Source: Methylomarinum sp. Ch1-1 (GTDB lineage Bacteria > Pseudomonadota > Gammaproteobacteria > Methylococcales > Methylomonadaceae). From it: a stretch of 64,000 bases of DNA. Shown here in pieces: positions 1 to 8,452 of the stretch (within the stretch, counting starts at the first letter, position 1; every line of letters begins with the position of its first letter). The translations under genes were made by a program, and so were the position numbers. The stretch lies in the NCBI RefSeq assembly GCF_030717995.2, contig NZ_CP157743.1, positions 1,302,001-1,366,000 of the forward strand, written 5' to 3'. The notes under the pieces were generated by a model. The model was not told the DNA's origin, searched no databases, and worked only from the letters and a program-made list of their open reading frames with translations.

Positions 1-1
1 T

Positions 2-922
2 AAACAGCGAACATTAAAAAATACGATACGGGCCACCGGTGTAGGGCTGCATACTGGAGACAAGGTTTACCTGACCTTGCATCCCGCCGAGCCTGATACC
101 GGTATCCGTTTTCGTCGCATCGATCTGGCTGAACCGGTTATGATCGAGGCGAAGCCGGAAAATGTCGGCGAAACGATGTTGTCTACGACGCTGATTCAGG
201 ATGGCGTTAAAGTCGCCACCGTCGAACATCTTTTATCCGCCTTGGCCGGCCTCGGGATCGATAACGCCATTATCGATGTCAGTGCGGCAGAAGTGCCGAT
301 CATGGATGGCAGCGCCGGTCCCTTTGTGTTTTTATTGCAATCCGCCGGTGTCACCGAGCAGGAATGCCCTAAACAATATATACGGATCAAGAAGTCGATT
401 CGTGTCGATGATAATGACAAATGGGCGGCTTTCGAACCGTTTGATGGCTTTAAGGTGACATTCACGATTGATTTCGAGCATCCGGCCTTTTCCGATCATT
501 TGAAAACTGCGGTGATGGATTTTTCCTCGACCACCTTCGTCAAGGAAGTCAGTCGGGCGCGTACCTTCGGTTTCATGAAGGATATCGAATTCTTGCGCGA
601 GAGAAATCTAGCTCTAGGGGGTAGCCTGGATAACGCCATCGTCGTCGATGATGATAAGGTGTTAAATGAAGATGGCTTGCGTTATGCCGACGAGTTCGTC
701 AAACACAAGATTCTCGACGCCATCGGCGATCTCTATTTGCTGGGACACAGCTTGATCGGCGAATTCAAAGGCTTTAAATCGGGGCACGCCTTGAATAATA
801 AGCTGTTGCTGACATTGTTGGCGGATCGTGACGCTTGGGAAATGGTCACCTTCGAAAACGATGAGGATGCGCCGATTTCCTTCATGCGCTCGGCACATAC
901 ACCTATTCCGCCGGCTAATTAA
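2..922 (+). CDS. lpxC: UDP-3-O-acyl-N-acetylglucosamine deacetylase LpxC (5' end just outside window)
   Basis: Zinc amidase that removes the acetyl group from UDP-3-O-acyl-GlcNAc, the committed step of lipid A synthesis, in the cytoplasm. The reading frame is open from base 2 ([20 protein letters not shown]), which matches the usual LpxC N-terminus, so only about two codons are missing; a methionine at 77 is internal. Visible family motifs are [14 protein letters not shown] with the zinc-binding His, [11 protein letters not shown] (His and Asp ligands) and [10 protein letters not shown] (catalytic His). About 306 residues are present, full family length. The gene is last in its string here and ends next to a repeat element. 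Confidence 0.97.
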   Translation, partial: KQRTLKNTIRATGVGLHTGDKVYLTLHPAEPDTGIRFRRIDLAEPVMIEAKPENVGETMLSTTLIQDGVKVATVEHLLSALAGLGIDNAIIDVSAAEVPIMDGSAGPFVFLLQSAGVTEQECPKQYIRIKKSIRVDDNDKWAAFEPFDGFKVTFTIDFEHPAFSDHLKTAVMDFSSTTFVKEVSRARTFGFMKDIEFLRERNLALGGSLDNAIVVDDDKVLNEDGLRYADEFVKHKILDAIGDLYLLGHSLIGEFKGFKSGHALNNKLLLTLLADRDAWEMVTFENDEDAPISFMRSAHTPIPPAN

Positions 923-949
923 CGGAGCGCTGCGGCAGACTGTTAATCC

Positions 950-1179
950 AGTAATTCCAAGTTTGAGTATTTTTGCGGTGTTTAGGGCATGGGGAGTGTC
1001 TGTCGAGGAGCGAAGTTCATCCAGCACCTAAATTATCCTGGAATGTAAAATATAGTCCAGTAGCCATGGAATTTAGGTGCTGGGTAAACCCATCCCTGGG
1101 GGCTTGACGGCAGCATCCTTGCTGCCGACATCCTCGCCAAACACACCCCATGCCATTTTTGAAAAACTGGGAATTGCTC
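950..1179. repeat. Family A MITE-like element, copy A1, with inserted palindromic cassette
   Basis: An imperfect long palindrome. The left end AGTAATTCCAAGTTT and right end AAACTGGGAATTGCT are inverted copies, followed inwards by inverted arms (GGGCATGGGGAGTGTCTG against CACACCCCATGCC). It carries a small hairpin GGCAGC-ATCCTT-GCTGCC at 1109-1126 and the cassette described at 1021-1084. It is flanked by an exact 10-bp direct repeat CTGTTAATCC (940-949 and 1180-1189), read as a target site duplication. No coding capacity. The right duplication holds the stop codon of the dciA-like gene. Confidence 0.85.
1021..1084. repeat. Palindromic cassette, copy 1 (core alpha, orientation +)
   Basis: Bounded by CCAGCACCTAAAT (1021-1033) and ATTTAGGTGCTGG (1071-1083), perfect 13-bp inverted repeats, around a core with CCTGGAATGT and GTCCAGTAGCCATGG. 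The core is the reverse complement of the core in the copy at 11484-11553, although the surrounding family A sequence is in the same orientation in both. Confidence 0.85.
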
Positions 1180-1182
1180 CTG

Positions 1183-1641
1183 TTAATCCTTCTGAGTTGA
1201 CAGTCTGTCCAGCGTCTCACTGAGCCTTAACAGCGCTCTATTCAGGCGATCGTCGCTTTGCTGCATGCCTTGCTGACGAATCAATTCTATATTTTTTCGA
1301 CACGGTATTTTAACGTTGGACGGGTGTTCATCGGCTATTTGCTGAGGGGTTACCTTGATCTGCAGCGTTTCGATGCCGCGATAACCATGCTCATGTAACT
1401 GGCCGAGGATGGTCTGCTGATAGAAGCGCAACTGCGATGACCAGATAGCCGAATCGGTATACAGTAGGATTTTCTTCCCGCTAAGCACACAATGCAAGGC
1501 ATGATCGGCAAGTTGTGCCGGTATTGCCGACTTGATCAGTGCGAGCAGTTGTGTTTGCTGGTTAATTTTATGTTGATAAATAGTGAATAATCGTTGAGGA
1601 TAATTCAGAACCGACTTGAAAGATTGGGATTGCTTAGGCAT
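1183..1641 (-). CDS. DUF721 / DciA-like protein
   Basis: 152-residue basic protein resembling the DUF721 family, to which the replicative helicase-loading factor DciA belongs. The pattern seen is LYTDSAIWSSQLRFYQQTILGQL, which corresponds to the family core (a beta strand followed by W-x2-qL motif). In many gammaproteobacteria a DUF721 gene lies beside lpxC/secA, and here it is convergent with lpxC, which supports the assignment. The role in helicase loading is inferred from the family. The stop codon TAA lies inside the direct repeat created by insertion of element A1, so the repeat has replaced its native downstream region. Confidence 0.75.
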   Translation of the reverse strand: MPKQSQSFKSVLNYPQRLFTIYQHKINQQTQLLALIKSAIPAQLADHALHCVLSGKKILLYTDSAIWSSQLRFYQQTILGQLHEHGYRGIETLQIKVTPQQIADEHPSNVKIPCRKNIELIRQQGMQQSDDRLNRALLRLSETLDRLSTQKD

Positions 1642-1962
1642 AAAGGGTCAGGCAAGATGTTAGAGATTGCATCTCGGTAATGTTTTGGTCACAAAGTTGC
1701 GTTAAGCTGGGAAATGCCGGACAAAACAGCATTGACCGGACGCTGAGAAATCCTGGGTCCGTTTCGTTCAGCGCTTCTATAGTCTACCAGGACTGAGCCG
1801 GTAAGGATATTCCATTGTTAATATTGTACGGTTAGGAGTAATATTAACTCGAAAGCGGCATTTTGCCAGGGGCCGACGCGCAGAAAATTTCTTCAGTGTC
1901 TTAGGTTAGATTCGGCCGTTACAGAACGACACGTTAATCAATATCACGGTGCAAGGGGCGAT
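1642..1962. other. Intergenic region between dciA-like gene and hoxF
   Basis: 321 bases between two divergent genes, so it should hold promoters for both. I see no confident -35/-10 pair, no sigma-54 -24/-12 element and no strong hairpin. A plausible ribosome binding site AGGGG lies just upstream of the hoxF ATG at 1963. Confidence 0.5.
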
Positions 1963-3741
1963 ATGAAACAATTTCTTGATATGGTGCTTGAGTCGGCCGA
2001 ACGTCAACCCGTCAGGCTGTTGCGAATTCTTCGGGCGGTGCAGGATCGGTATCGCCATATTCCCGAACAGGCCATAGACATCATTGCCGAGCAGTTAAAG
2101 ATTAGTCGAACCGAAATCATCGCCGTCGTGGAGTTTTATAGTTTTTTCCATCGACAGCCTCAGGGTCGCTATGACATCTTGATCAGTGATTCGATCACCG
2201 ATTGGATGCTCGATAAAGCCAACATCATGTCCTATCTGTCCAAGGTGTTGAAGGTCGATGTGGGCACAGTTCGCGGCGATGGTCTGGTCAGTTTGAACAA
2301 TACCTCTTGTACCGGCATGTGTGACCAGGGTCCGGCCGGATTGATCAATGGCTATGCGCTGACCCGCCTGGATCGGCCTAAGATCGATGATATGGCGGTC
2401 TTGATAGAGCAAGCGGTGCCGCTTTCCGAATGGCCGGCGGAATTTTTTCAGGTCAGCGATAACATACAGAGACCCGGTTTGCTGTTGCAACAGGCCATAG
2501 CGCCTGGCTCAGGATTAACCCGGGCCTTGGCCAGGGGGCTAAAGGAGACGCTGACGGAAATCGAAAAATCCGGTCTACGTGGGCGGGGAGGCGCCGGCTT
2601 CAGCACCGCGATGAAATGGCGATTTTGCGCCGAGGCACAGAGCGATCGCCGCTATGTCGTTTGTAATGCCGATGAAGGCGAGCCGGGAACCTTTAAGGAT
2701 CGGGTGTTACTGAACAGCTATGCCGACCAGGTGTTTGAAGGCATGACGCTATGTGCCGCATTGATTGGCGCCGAACAAGGATATTTATATTTGCGTGGCG
2801 AATATCGGCACCTGGAGGACAAATTACAGAAGATCCTGCAGCAGCGTCGTGATGACGGATTGCTGGGGCAGAATATTCTCGGCCAGGAGCTGAACTTCGA
2901 TATCGAGATCTGTATGGGTGCGGGCGCTTATATTTGTGGTGAGGAGTCGGCGTTGATCGAATCACTGGAAGGAAAATGCGGCATTCCTCGTAACCGTCCG
3001 CCCTATCCGGTTACGCAAGGATATTTGCATAAGCCGACCGTAGTCAATAATGTGGAAACCTTCATGGCGGCTGCGGCGATCGCGGTCAACGGCGGGGACT
3101 GGTTCAAAGGAGCGGGCACCGAGCGGTCGGCCGGCAGCAAGATATTGAGCATCAGTGGCGATTGCGCTAAGCCCGGCATCTATGAGTATCCGTTTGGGGT
3201 CGCGATCAAGCAGATATTGAGCGATTGCGGCGCCGTCGATGTGCAAGGCGTGCAGGTCGGCGGGCCTTCCGGCAGTTTCATTTCCGATCAGGAATTGGAA
3301 CGTCAACTGGCGTTTGAAGATTTGGCGACCGGCGGCTCATTCATCGTGTTCAATAACAGCCGGCATGTGCTCGACGTGGTTAAGAATTTCACTCATTTTT
3401 TTGCCCATGAAAGCTGTGGTTTCTGCACGCCTTGTCGGGTCGGTACGTCGTTGTTGAAAAAACAGCTGGACAAGATTGTAGACGGTCATGGGTCGGCGGG
3501 CGATGTAGCGGCCTTGGAGGAGCTATGCCAGTTAGTCAAAAATTACAGCCATTGCGGTTTGGGGCAAACCGCCGCGAATCCGGTATTGACGACGTTGCAA
3601 CGCTATCCTGAACTGTATCAGAGGCAGTTGAAAAAAATCAGCTACGAGCCCGGCTTCGATCTCGATGGGGCCTTGGAGGTGGCGAGGCGCATGGCCAATC
3701 GCGATGACGCCGGCGCGCATTTGACTCAGGTGGAGGAATAA
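1963..3741 (+). CDS. hoxF: NAD-reducing hydrogenase diaphorase subunit HoxF
   Basis: Flavin-containing subunit that transfers electrons from hydrogen to NAD+ in the cytoplasmic HoxFUYH hydrogenase. The 592-residue length and architecture match HoxF: a NuoE-like domain (about 1-160) fused to a NuoF-like domain (about 175-590). The NuoF part shows GRGGAGFSTAMKW and NADEGEPGTFKDR (FMN/NAD site), GAGAYICGEESALIES, and the 4Fe-4S ligands SCGFCTPC plus the later CGLG cysteine. The NuoE-like part keeps only the SCTGMC cysteines; the first pair is replaced (ISDSITDW), so its 2Fe-2S site looks incomplete, as in the Ralstonia-type enzyme. The ATG is preceded by AGGGG. First gene of the operon. Confidence 0.95.
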   Translation: MKQFLDMVLESAERQPVRLLRILRAVQDRYRHIPEQAIDIIAEQLKISRTEIIAVVEFYSFFHRQPQGRYDILISDSITDWMLDKANIMSYLSKVLKVDVGTVRGDGLVSLNNTSCTGMCDQGPAGLINGYALTRLDRPKIDDMAVLIEQAVPLSEWPAEFFQVSDNIQRPGLLLQQAIAPGSGLTRALARGLKETLTEIEKSGLRGRGGAGFSTAMKWRFCAEAQSDRRYVVCNADEGEPGTFKDRVLLNSYADQVFEGMTLCAALIGAEQGYLYLRGEYRHLEDKLQKILQQRRDDGLLGQNILGQELNFDIEICMGAGAYICGEESALIESLEGKCGIPRNRPPYPVTQGYLHKPTVVNNVETFMAAAAIAVNGGDWFKGAGTERSAGSKILSISGDCAKPGIYEYPFGVAIKQILSDCGAVDVQGVQVGGPSGSFISDQELERQLAFEDLATGGSFIVFNNSRHVLDVVKNFTHFFAHESCGFCTPCRVGTSLLKKQLDKIVDGHGSAGDVAALEELCQLVKNYSHCGLGQTAANPVLTTLQRYPELYQRQLKKISYEPGFDLDGALEVARRMANRDDAGAHLTQVEE

Positions 3742-3742
3742 C

Positions 3743-4462
3743 ATGAGTAAGACGATCCGCATAGATGGTAAAGAAATTCCTTTTGAGGAAGGGCAAACGA
3801 TCATGGAGGCGGCTAGCGCCGCCGACGTCTATATTCCGCATCTTTGTCATCATCCCGATTACACCCCACATGGCAGTTGCAAGTTGTGTTCGGTGCAGGT
3901 GAACGGGCGAAATTGCACGGCCTGCACTTTTCCGGCCTTGGAAGGTCAGGACATCATCAGTCAAAGTCAGGAACTGCAGGAGGACAGACAGAGGATCACG
4001 CAAATGCTGTTCGTCGAAGGCAATCATTTCTGTCCCGGTTGCGAAAAGACCGGTAATTGTCAGTTACAGGCGGTCGGTTATTATTTGAACATGCTGGATA
4101 ATCATTTTCCCCATTTTTATGCCCGACGGGAAATGGATGCCTCCCATCCCGATATTCTGATCGACCACAATCGGTGCATTTTCTGTAATCTGTGTGTACG
4201 GGCCAGCCGGGAAAAAGACGGCAAGAATGTCTTCGCGATCAGCGGGCGAGGGATCAATAAGCGCCTGGTCGTCAACTCCAGCAGCGGCCAACTGAAAGAC
4301 AGCGATATCGATGTCAACGATAGCGCCGTACACATCTGTCCCACCGGAGCCATCCTGATTAAACGGCAAGGTTTTCGGGTGCCGATCGGGCAGCGTATCT
4401 ATGATCATCATCAGATTGATGAGGTGGCGTTAGAGCAGGAGAGTGAAAGCCATGGCAGATAA
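3743..4462 (+). CDS. hoxU: NAD-reducing hydrogenase electron-transfer subunit HoxU
   Basis: Iron-sulfur relay between the hydrogenase module (HoxYH) and HoxF. At 239 residues it matches the N-terminal part of NuoG. In order: a plant-type 2Fe-2S domain with cysteines near 35, 46, 49 and 58/61; a His-Cys cluster motif HFCPGCEKTGNC; and a ferredoxin-like segment with RCIFCNLCVRAS and the closing CPTGA. It starts one base after the hoxF stop and overlaps hoxY by about 11 bases, so translational coupling is likely. Confidence 0.95.
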   Translation: MSKTIRIDGKEIPFEEGQTIMEAASAADVYIPHLCHHPDYTPHGSCKLCSVQVNGRNCTACTFPALEGQDIISQSQELQEDRQRITQMLFVEGNHFCPGCEKTGNCQLQAVGYYLNMLDNHFPHFYARREMDASHPDILIDHNRCIFCNLCVRASREKDGKNVFAISGRGINKRLVVNSSSGQLKDSDIDVNDSAVHICPTGAILIKRQGFRVPIGQRIYDHHQIDEVALEQESESHGR

Positions 4463-4991
4463 AATCAGAGTCGCGACCACATCGTTGGCCGGGTGTTTCG
4501 GCTGTCACATGTCGTTGCTGGATATCGATGAGCGCATGTTGCAGCTAGTCGACTTGGTCGAATTCGATCGTTCTCCGATTACCGATATCGAACATTGCAC
4601 GAACTGTGATATCGGCTTGATCGAAGGCGGGGTCTGCAATTCGGAAAATGTCCATGTGCTGAGAGAGTTTCGCAAGAACTGCAAGATTCTGGTCGCAGTC
4701 GGCGCCTGCGCGATCAATGGCGGGCTGCCGGCGATACGCAATTACATGGCGTTGGAAGATTGTCTGAAAGAGGCTTATATAGACGGCATCGGTATCGAAA
4801 ATGCGCAAATCCCTAGCGATCCGGAATTGCCGTTGCTGCTCGATCAGGTTCATCCGATTCATGAGGTCGTTAAAGTCGATTATTTCTTACCCGGCTGTCC
4901 TCCCTCGGCCGATGTGTTTTGGACGTTTTTCACCGATCTGTTGGAAGGACGTCAACCGAAACTACCTTATGAGCTGGTGCATTACGATTAA
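4452..4991 (+). CDS. hoxY: NAD-reducing hydrogenase small subunit HoxY
   Basis: Small subunit of the [NiFe]-hydrogenase, carrying the cluster closest to the active site. Ligand motifs seen are AGCFGCHMSLLDID near the N-terminus, EGGVCN, GACAINGG and PGCPPSAD. I place the start at ATG 4452 (MADKIRVATT, 179 residues), because AGGAGAG lies about 8 bases upstream; an in-frame GTG at 4443 is the alternative. The short length without an export signal fits the soluble group 3d enzyme rather than a membrane uptake hydrogenase. Confidence 0.94.
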   Translation: MADKIRVATTSLAGCFGCHMSLLDIDERMLQLVDLVEFDRSPITDIEHCTNCDIGLIEGGVCNSENVHVLREFRKNCKILVAVGACAINGGLPAIRNYMALEDCLKEAYIDGIGIENAQIPSDPELPLLLDQVHPIHEVVKVDYFLPGCPPSADVFWTFFTDLLEGRQPKLPYELVHYD

Positions 4992-5033
4992 GCAGGGCGC
5001 CGTCTCATTCGCCTATACTCAACGGGAACGACT

Positions 5034-6530
5034 ATGTACGAACACTTAGAAACAGCAGAGCAAACAGAAAACCTGAAGCGGGTCGTCGTCGATCCGGTTT
5101 CTCGGGTGGAAGGGCACGGCAAGGTGACCTTGTTGCTGGATGATGATAACCGGGTCAAGCAAGCGCGACTGCATATCGTCGAGTTTCGCGGTTTTGAGAA
5201 ATTTATTCAGGGGCGACCTTATTGGGAACTGCCGGTCATGGTGCAGCGCCTCTGCGGTATTTGTCCGGTCAGTCATCATCTGGCGGCGGCTAAGGCCATC
5301 GATCAGCTGGTCGGCATCGATCCGGAAAATCTGCCGCCGGCCGCCGACAAACTGCGCCGTTTGCTGCATTTCGGTCAGGTGCTGCAATCCCATGCCCTGC
5401 ATTTTTTTCACTTGTCCAGTCCTGATCTGTTGTTCGGCTTCGACAGCGATATCGCTAAGCGCAATATTGTCGCTGTGCTGGCCGAATATCCCGAGATCGG
5501 TTTGCAAGGCGTTAAGCTGCGCAAATACGGCCAGGAAGTGATCCGTATGGTGTCCGGCAAGCGCATACACGGCAGTGGCGCGATCGCCGGCGGGATGAAC
5601 AAGGCATTGACCAAGCAGGAACGCGACTATCTGCTGACGGATGTCGAGCAAATAATCGAATGGGCGCAGGGATCGGTGACCTTAGTTAAGAAGGTGCATC
5701 GTTCCAATCTGCCTTATTATGATGAATTCGCGACGATACGCAGCAATTATATGGGCTTGACCAAACCGAACGGCGCGCTAGAGCTCTATCACGGCGGCTT
5801 GCGGGCAAAAAACGAGCAAGGCGAAACCATCTTCGATCATGTCGACTATTGCCAATATAACCAGCATATCCACGAGGAAGTCAAATCTTGGACTTACATG
5901 AAGTTTCCCTATCTGACGGCGCTGGGCAAGGAACAGGGGTGGTATCGAGTTGGGCCGCTGGCGCGGGTCAATAATTGTGATTTTATCGATACGCCGTTGG
6001 CCGAAGCCGAACGGCTCGAATTCAAGCAACATGGCGGCGAGGCGATGGTGCATAGCACGCTGGCTTTTCACTGGGCTCGACTGATCGAGGCCTTGCATTG
6101 CGCGGAAAGCATCAAGACGCTGCTCAATGACGCCGACATCCTGTCGTCCGATTTGTGTCATCAAGGGGAAAAACGCTACGAAGGCATCGGTGTCATCGAA
6201 GCGCCGCGCGGCACACTGTTTCACCATTACCAGGTCGACGACAATGACATCGTCACGAAAGCCAATCTAATCGTTTCGACCACCAGCAACAACACGGGCA
6301 TGAACGAATCGGTGCGCCAGGTCGCCGCCGAATACCTGTCCGGTCAGACGCTGACCGAGCCCTTGTTGAATAATTTAGAAGTGGCGATACGGGCCTATGA
6401 CCCTTGTTTATCCTGCGCTACCCATGCAGTCGGCAAAATGCCGCTGCAATTGGAGCTGGTCGATGCGCAGGGGCAATTGCTAGATCGCCTGGTCAAGCAC
6501 AGCGATGGCGAGTTGGAGCAGGGGCTTTGA
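5034..6530 (+). CDS. hoxH: NAD-reducing hydrogenase large subunit HoxH
   Basis: Catalytic subunit that holds the NiFe(CN)2CO centre and splits H2. The 498 residues contain both cysteine signatures: RLCGICPVSHH (Cys 74 and 77) and, near the C-terminus, DPCLSCATH (Cys 458 and 461, His 464). About 34 residues follow that His; they form the C-terminal extension expected to be cut off by the maturation protease after nickel insertion. The protease gene hoxW overlaps the stop codon by one base, which fits that job. Confidence 0.96.
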   Translation: MYEHLETAEQTENLKRVVVDPVSRVEGHGKVTLLLDDDNRVKQARLHIVEFRGFEKFIQGRPYWELPVMVQRLCGICPVSHHLAAAKAIDQLVGIDPENLPPAADKLRRLLHFGQVLQSHALHFFHLSSPDLLFGFDSDIAKRNIVAVLAEYPEIGLQGVKLRKYGQEVIRMVSGKRIHGSGAIAGGMNKALTKQERDYLLTDVEQIIEWAQGSVTLVKKVHRSNLPYYDEFATIRSNYMGLTKPNGALELYHGGLRAKNEQGETIFDHVDYCQYNQHIHEEVKSWTYMKFPYLTALGKEQGWYRVGPLARVNNCDFIDTPLAEAERLEFKQHGGEAMVHSTLAFHWARLIEALHCAESIKTLLNDADILSSDLCHQGEKRYEGIGVIEAPRGTLFHHYQVDDNDIVTKANLIVSTTSNNTGMNESVRQVAAEYLSGQTLTEPLLNNLEVAIRAYDPCLSCATHAVGKMPLQLELVDAQGQLLDRLVKHSDGELEQGL

Positions 6531-7027
6531 TGACGAAACCGGTCTTACTATTCGGCTACGGTAACTTAAGTCGCGGTGACGATGCGCTAGGTCCGTTGCT
6601 GCTGGAATTTATCGAACGTAATATGGATCTATCGACGATAGAAATCCTCGACGATTTTCAACTTCAGATTGAGCATGCCTTGGATCTGCAAGGAAGGCAG
6701 CGGGTGTTGTTTGTCGATGCGGCGGTCAACCAGGAGCAGGCTTTCGTTTTTTCTCGTCTTAGCCCATGCAAGGATGAAAGTTACAGCAGTCATGCGCTGA
6801 GCCCGACGGCGGTGCTGCATGTCTATCAGTCGATCACCGGACAAACGCCGCCGCCTGCTTTTTTATTGAGCATACAGGGAGTAGCGTTTGAGCTAGGCGA
6901 GGCGTTGAGCGTTCAGGCTCAGGCTAATTTACAGCAGGCTTGCCGTTTTTCCGAACAACTGCTGAAGCAGAACGACTTGCTCGATTGGTTGCGGCAGGTT
7001 GAGTATGCACGAAATATCGCTGCTTGA
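6530..7027 (+). CDS. hoxW: Hydrogenase maturation protease HoxW
   Basis: Endopeptidase that removes the C-terminal extension of HoxH once nickel is bound. The start at ATG 6530 overlaps the hoxH stop (TGATG). It has the family N-terminus LLFGYGNLSRGDDALGP with the nickel-sensing acidic residue, a second acidic region FVDAAVN, and SSHALSP with the conserved His. The 165-residue length is normal. The stop lies inside the start of hypA, so the operon continues. Confidence 0.9.
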   Translation: MTKPVLLFGYGNLSRGDDALGPLLLEFIERNMDLSTIEILDDFQLQIEHALDLQGRQRVLFVDAAVNQEQAFVFSRLSPCKDESYSSHALSPTAVLHVYQSITGQTPPPAFLLSIQGVAFELGEALSVQAQANLQQACRFSEQLLKQNDLLDWLRQVEYARNIAA

Positions 7028-7346
7028 GGAGATGCGCGAGATCCTGCAGCAGCAGGCTCGTCGCCAACATTTTAGTCGGGTTAGACAGGTCACGCTTGAT
7101 ATAGGCAAATTGTCCTGTGTCGAGCCGGAGGCTTTAAGGTTTGCCTTCGATGTCGTAATGAAAGATACGCTGGCCGAAGATGCGGTATTGGTCATTAGCG
7201 TGAGCGAAGGCATAGGCGTCTGCCAGAATTGCAACAAGCGGATGTCGTTGGAAAGTTTGCACGAGCCGTGTCGCCACTGTGCTCATCCATTCGTTAACGT
7301 TATTGAAGGCGCGGATATGAAAATTAAAGACTTGCTGGTTGTATAA
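7005..7346 (+). CDS. hypA: Hydrogenase nickel incorporation protein HypA
   Basis: Nickel chaperone acting with HypB to load nickel into HoxH. I choose ATG 7005 because it gives the family N-terminus MHEISL, whose first residues bind nickel; an upstream TTG would add two residues and spoil it. The zinc domain shows CQNC (x) and CRHC pairs near 75-95. It is 113 residues long and overlaps hoxW by 23 bases. Confidence 0.95.
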   Translation: MHEISLLEEMREILQQQARRQHFSRVRQVTLDIGKLSCVEPEALRFAFDVVMKDTLAEDAVLVISVSEGIGVCQNCNKRMSLESLHEPCRHCAHPFVNVIEGADMKIKDLLVV

Positions 7347-7391
7347 GAATGCGGTCACGGTCTATTATCGATAAATAGAGAGGTCAACGTT

Positions 7392-8150
7392 ATGTGTGGA
7401 ATCTGTGGCTGTGGTCAGCCCGAACAAAATCATGCGCAACATTCTCATCATGGTCACGAGCATCACCATCATGACGAGCATGAGACGGAGCGCCTGGTAA
7501 GGGTCGAACAGGATCTGTTGAGTAAAAACAATCGTTATGCCGAACAGAATCGGGCCTATTTTCAACGGCATGGTATTTTTGTTCTGAATCTGGTTTCCAG
7601 TCCGGGCGCTGGCAAAACCACGTTGTTGGTCGAGACGATTAAAGCTTTAAAAAACGACTATCGCATCGCCGTTATCGAAGGTGATCAGCAAACCGAACAT
7701 GATGCCGATCGTATCAGGGCGTCCGGAGTCCCGGCTCTGCAGATCAATACCGGACGCGCCTGTCATCTCGATGCGCATGGCATTGGTCATGCGGTGAAGG
7801 CGTTAAATGTCGAAGACAACAGCCTGTTGGCGATAGAAAATGTCGGCAACTTGGTCTGTCCGTCTTCATTTGACCTTGGCGAGGCGCATAAAGTCGTCGT
7901 GTTGTCGGTGACCGAAGGGGATGACAAACCCCTGAAATACCCCGACATGTTCCATGCGGCGGACTTGATGCTGCTTAATAAGATCGATCTGCTGCCTTAT
8001 GTCGACTTCGATGTCGAGCGCTGCCTAGCTTACGCGAAGCAGGTCAATCCGGATATCCAGGTGATGCCGTTATCGGCGACTCGTGGCGAAAATTTTGCCG
8101 TCTGGATCGATTGGTTGAAACATAATCTAAGCGTCAAGGATGCGGCCTGA
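7392..8150 (+). CDS. hypB: Hydrogenase nickel incorporation GTPase HypB
   Basis: GTPase that delivers nickel during hydrogenase maturation. The N-terminus MCGICGCG is the high-affinity nickel site, followed by a His-rich stretch (about residues 17-30) that can store nickel. The G domain has the P-loop SSPGAGKTT, EGDQQTEHDADRI and NKIDLLPY. 252 residues. It is the last gene of the hox operon in view; hypC, hypD, hypE and hypF are not within the window, so cyanide-ligand assembly must be encoded elsewhere. Confidence 0.96.
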   Translation: MCGICGCGQPEQNHAQHSHHGHEHHHHDEHETERLVRVEQDLLSKNNRYAEQNRAYFQRHGIFVLNLVSSPGAGKTTLLVETIKALKNDYRIAVIEGDQQTEHDADRIRASGVPALQINTGRACHLDAHGIGHAVKALNVEDNSLLAIENVGNLVCPSSFDLGEAHKVVVLSVTEGDDKPLKYPDMFHAADLMLLNKIDLLPYVDFDVERCLAYAKQVNPDIQVMPLSATRGENFAVWIDWLKHNLSVKDAA

Positions 8151-8157
8151 TTACTTT

Positions 8158-8201
8158 AAGGAGCAAATAGACTGAGTTTCTTGCTCAGGCATTTGCTCCT
8201 T
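8158..8201 (+). terminator. Hairpin after hypB
   Basis: AAGGAGCAAAT (8158-8168) pairs perfectly with ATTTGCTCCTT (8191-8201), with a second inner stem CTGAG/CTCAG. It starts 8 bases after the hypB stop. There is no long U tract, so it may end transcription inefficiently or protect the 3' end of the hox mRNA. Confidence 0.5.
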
Positions 8202-8214
8202 CGCTACCCGTTAG

Positions 8215-8448
8215 GTAACTATTCAGTAAAAAAATGCTTTTACTATCAGTTGCTTGCTCCAGAAGACGCCGTTCACCCAGCACCTAAATAAACGAAGATG
8301 ATTTATCGCAGCCATTAGCCTATGGAATTTAGGTGCTGGGTGAATATATCCCTATAGGCTTGGATGCGACATCCCTGTCGCATACGCTTCTTCCGCAAGC
8401 AATTGATAGTAAAAGAAATAGTTACTCAGTATCAAGCTGAATAGTTAC
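8215..8448. repeat. Family B MITE-like element, copy B1, with inserted cassette
   Basis: Ends GTAACTATTCAG (8215) and CTGAATAGTTAC (8437-8448) are perfect inverted repeats. Further in, CTTTTACTATCAGTTGCTTGC pairs with GCAAGCAATTGATAGTAAAAG. It holds the hairpin TGCGACA-TCCC-TGTCGCA (8365-8382) and a palindromic cassette at 8272-8344. Flanks are CCCGTTAG (8207-8214) and CCAGTTAG (8449-8456), an 8-bp target duplication with one mismatch. It fills most of the space between hypB and the tusB-like gene. Confidence 0.85.
8272..8344. repeat. Palindromic cassette, copy 2 (core beta)
   Basis: Ends TTCACCCAGCACCTAAAT and ATTTAGGTGCTGGGTGAA are perfect 18-bp inverted repeats. The core (GATGATTTATCGCAGCC) differs from the core alpha of copies 1 and 3 but is nearly identical to copy 4. 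The related element B2 lacks this cassette at the same site. Confidence 0.87.
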
Positions 8449-8452
8449 CCAG

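Noticed and set aside
950-1179. Possible CRISPR or tandem array
   Set aside because: The repeated units are dispersed over tens of kilobases, have inverted ends and target duplications, and no regular spacers.
1642-1962. Sigma-54 promoter for the hox operon
   Set aside because: No TGGCAC-N5-TTGC-like pair with correct spacing could be found upstream of hoxF.
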